This document shows positions 62,211-64,000 of a stretch of DNA of 64,000 nucleotides, piece by piece. Made by a program: the position numbers and the translations under genes. How positions within the stretch are numbered: position 1 is the stretch's first letter; each line of letters begins with the position of its first letter. Source of the DNA: SAR116 cluster bacterium AG-390-L20 (GTDB lineage Bacteria; Pseudomonadota; Alphaproteobacteria; Puniceispirillales; Marisalimonadaceae); the NCBI GenBank assembly GCA_003278095.1, contig QCHB01000007.1:1-64000 (forward strand), in the 5' to 3' direction. The notes below the pieces were generated by a model, which searched no databases, had not been told where the DNA came from, and worked only from the letters and a program-made list of their open reading frames with translations.

Positions 62211-64000
62211 TTAATTATTTCTTTCTCGTTTAAAAATTTGTCTATTTCTGAATAATTTCTTTTTAATTTATGTTTTAAAGCTAAATTTTGAAAATAAAAA
62301 TTTGAAAAATCATTAAAAAAACTGCGTGACAATGTTTTATGCAAATTATTATAAATTTCTTTATTAAAAGTGTATTTTTTTGTCATTGTTTTTAAAACTT
62401 TAACTGCAAATATATAATTTTGAGATTTTAAAAAATTAATCTCCTTATTTTCTATATCAAAAACTTTGTTAACTAAAAAAGCGTCGTTAATTTTACCTAT
62501 AGATTTACTTGTTCTTTCGACAATAGCTTTTAATGATAAATTATTCTTTCTAAGAACAGTTTGTTTCGCTTTTTCTTTCGACTTCAAAATTATTTCTTTA
62601 TTTAACCAGTCATTATAAACATTAGTTTTAACCTTAACAAAAGGAGGTAATTCTTCTGAGTTTTCACTAATAACTTCAATTAAATTAAATGTGTCTTCAC
62701 TAGAATTAAAAATTTCACTTAATTCATCCACATCAGTTTTCCAAATATTCTCTAAAAAAGCTCTTTCTTTATTAAGAAACTTTTTTTCGGTTAAATAGGA
62801 ATAAATTTGTCCATCTTTAGAAATCATATTAATATTTTTTACAGGGACATTTTTTTTGTTAAACAATTCAGACTTAGAGATTTCGTCTAAGTTGTTGCCT
62901 TCCGCTATTAAATCTTCAACCTCGTCTAATTTTTCAAAAAGTATTTCAACAGATAATTCTTTCACTAATTTTTTTTCAACATCTTTAATGGCATCTTCAT
63001 ATTTTACTTTTTTTTCTTTAACTATATTAATAATCTTATATATACTTAATCCAAATTTTGTTTTTATAGGTCCTAAAACTTCATTTAAATTAGCCTTGAA
63101 AATTTTATCTGCGCTATCTACTGGTAGCTCTGTTTTTTCAACAAAACCAATATTGGTATCGTTTTCTGATAAATCAAAATATTTTTTCGCAAGTTCGATA
63201 AAATCATTACCATTATTAATTGAATTTATAAATTTTGTTGCCTTTGTTTTATCTTGTGTAGTTATTTGTAAAATTTCTCTTTTTTCTTGAATAAGATAAT
63301 TAGACTTTTCGATTTCATATTTATCATTAATTTGTTTTTGATTTATAACTACTTGATCTTCAAAAATTGAAGGATCAATTTCTAAGAATTTAATATTTCT
63401 TGTAAGGGGTATTTTATAATTTGCTTCATTAACATTATAAAATTTTTCTAATACACTATCTTTGGGTTTGGAAATTTCATTCTTGTTAATCATTTCAAAA
63501 GTTTCATAACTTATAGTTCTAGTTTCATTTTGCCAATCCATTAATTTTTTAATTATTTTATCATCATAAATTTCATTAAGTGAATATGGCATTGATATTT
63601 GTTTAAAATTAGCTTCAGTATTGATCATTTCTAAATATTTTGCTTCTGACAAACCTGCATTTTTTAGAGATTGCAGAAATTTATTTTGAGAAAATTTACC
63701 TAGTGGATCCTTAAATGCATTTTCTTCCCTTATTGCTTTTGTTTTTACAACCATTGGAACACTTAATTTTAAAGACTTAGCTTCAGAGTTTAATAACATT
63801 TCTTGTTCAAATTTCTGTAACACACTTTGATGCATACCTTTTTTAATAGCTTCCTGTAAACTTGGTCTCTCAGGTAAAGAGTATCTTATTCTATTTAGTT
63901 CATTAATAACTTTTTCAACTGTTACATAATCACTATCAACGGTTAAAACTTTTTTTTCTCCAACTCCTCCTGTTAAATCCCCAACTCCCCACAATGCAAA
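62207..64000 (-). CDS. ppiD: PpiD/SurA-type peptidyl-prolyl isomerase (5' truncated by window edge)
   Basis: This is a membrane-anchored periplasmic folding helper. The visible frame is open to base 64000 and begins with FALWGVGDLTGG, the typical residues right after the PpiD N-terminal anchor helix, so the TTG at 63994 is an internal leucine and about 25-35 residues are missing. A SurA-N-like helical region follows, then a parvulin domain (about 235-330, REILQITTQDKTKATKFINSINNGNDFIELAKKYF..NIGFVEKTELP..GPIKTKFGLSIYKI) and a long helical C-terminus. Sequence conservation is low, as usual for the family. Confidence 0.88.
   Translation of the reverse strand, partial: FALWGVGDLTGGVGEKKVLTVDSDYVTVEKVINELNRIRYSLPERPSLQEAIKKGMHQSVLQKFEQEMLLNSEAKSLKLSVPMVVKTKAIREENAFKDPLGKFSQNKFLQSLKNAGLSEAKYLEMINTEANFKQISMPYSLNEIYDDKIIKKLMDWQNETRTISYETFEMINKNEISKPKDSVLEKFYNVNEANYKIPLTRNIKFLEIDPSIFEDQVVINQKQINDKYEIEKSNYLIQEKREILQITTQDKTKATKFINSINNGNDFIELAKKYFDLSENDTNIGFVEKTELPVDSADKIFKANLNEVLGPIKTKFGLSIYKIINIVKEKKVKYEDAIKDVEKKLVKELSVEILFEKLDEVEDLIAEGNNLDEISKSELFNKKNVPVKNINMISKDGQIYSYLTEKKFLNKERAFLENIWKTDVDELSEIFNSSEDTFNLIEVISENSEELPPFVKVKTNVYNDWLNKEIILKSKEKAKQTVLRKNNLSLKAIVERTSKSIGKINDAFLVNKVFDIENKEINFLKSQNYIFAVKVLKTMTKKYTFNKEIYNNLHKTLSRSFFNDFSNFYFQNLALKHKLKRNYSEIDKFLNEKEIIN

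Noticed and set aside
62856-63290. 144-aa + strand ORF within ppiD
   Set aside because: Serine/phenylalanine-rich antisense translation of a lysine/glutamate-rich gene; a typical shadow.
1-64000. CRISPR array, insertion sequence or prophage
   Set aside because: No regularly spaced repeats, transposase, integrase or phage structural genes were seen; base composition looks uniform throughout.

Overview
The window is one contiguous stretch of a very AT-rich (by eye roughly 30% GC) bacterial chromosome with extreme coding density. About 68 protein genes and one tRNA fill it. No gap between genes reaches 300 bp (the largest are about 246, 237, 231 and 210 bp), and many neighbours overlap by 1-11 bp. 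No insertion sequence, phage gene, CRISPR array or rRNA was seen. Gene order points to a streamlined, probably marine, alphaproteobacterium: lpxD-fabZ-lpxA-lpxI-lpxB next to gltA-gltX-lexA-moeA-moaC-trpC-trpD; rplM-rpsI; hom-recJ; birA-coaX-rnj-DUF1467; rpiB-glyA-nrdR-ribD-ribE-ribBA-ribH-nusB-thiL; bamE, ubiquinol-cytochrome c chaperone, plsX-fabH-ihfA-merR; ppiD. A textbook alphaproteobacterial SOS box (GTTC-N7-GTTC) in front of lexA agrees. The exact clade (SAR11-like, HIMB59/AEGEAN-169-like or other) cannot be fixed from the sequence alone.

Layout. 1-4078: lipid A / fatty acid genes on +. 4079-11137: a leftward block of citrate synthase, Glu-tRNA synthetase, LexA, molybdenum cofactor (moeA, moaC) and tryptophan (trpC, trpD) genes. 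11384-15681: rplM-rpsI with a clear terminator, hom, recJ and tRNA-Glu. 15745-17564: a divergent M19-type peptidase homologue overlapping an alpha/beta hydrolase. 17797-21709: a complete four-gene Anbu (ancestral proteasome-like) operon: circularly permuted ATP-grasp, alpha-E, transglutaminase, Anbu. 21920-33821: accessory metabolism and transport (Kef-type antiporter, thioesterase, Gfo/Idh/MocA oxidoreductase, membrane-anchored hydrolase, acyl-CoA ligase, Pif1-like helicase, gluconokinase plus 6-phosphogluconate dehydrogenase, three EamA exporters). 33852-37441: a three-subunit molybdenum hydroxylase of the xanthine/CO dehydrogenase family, with a fourth EamA gene divergent from it. 38691-47811: a complete Na+-translocating NADH:quinone oxidoreductase locus (nqrABCDEF, with apbE and nqrM divergent), followed by a strongly diverged NuoL-like membrane protein. 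47845-64000: the conserved housekeeping clusters listed above, ending in a truncated ppiD.

Most notable. birA-coaX-rnj-DUF1467 in alphaproteobacteria normally follows the nuo (complex I) operon. Here the nqr operon plus one NuoL-like protein occupies that position. The NuoL-like protein has lost the conserved proton-channel residues (GWE is now GWQ, the HAATM histidine is gone, and the HxxxH...K helix is gone). This suggests replacement of proton-pumping complex I by Na+-NQR at the same locus, with one paralogue left behind and possibly repurposed. The Anbu operon is a recognised but functionally unresolved ligase/protease system. Other points include a RibBA whose GTP cyclohydrolase II half has no cysteine and so cannot bind zinc in the usual way, a probable AUU start for fabH, and a set of missing neighbours (comEC, trpE/trpG, glpX, DUF177, proS) that document streamlining.
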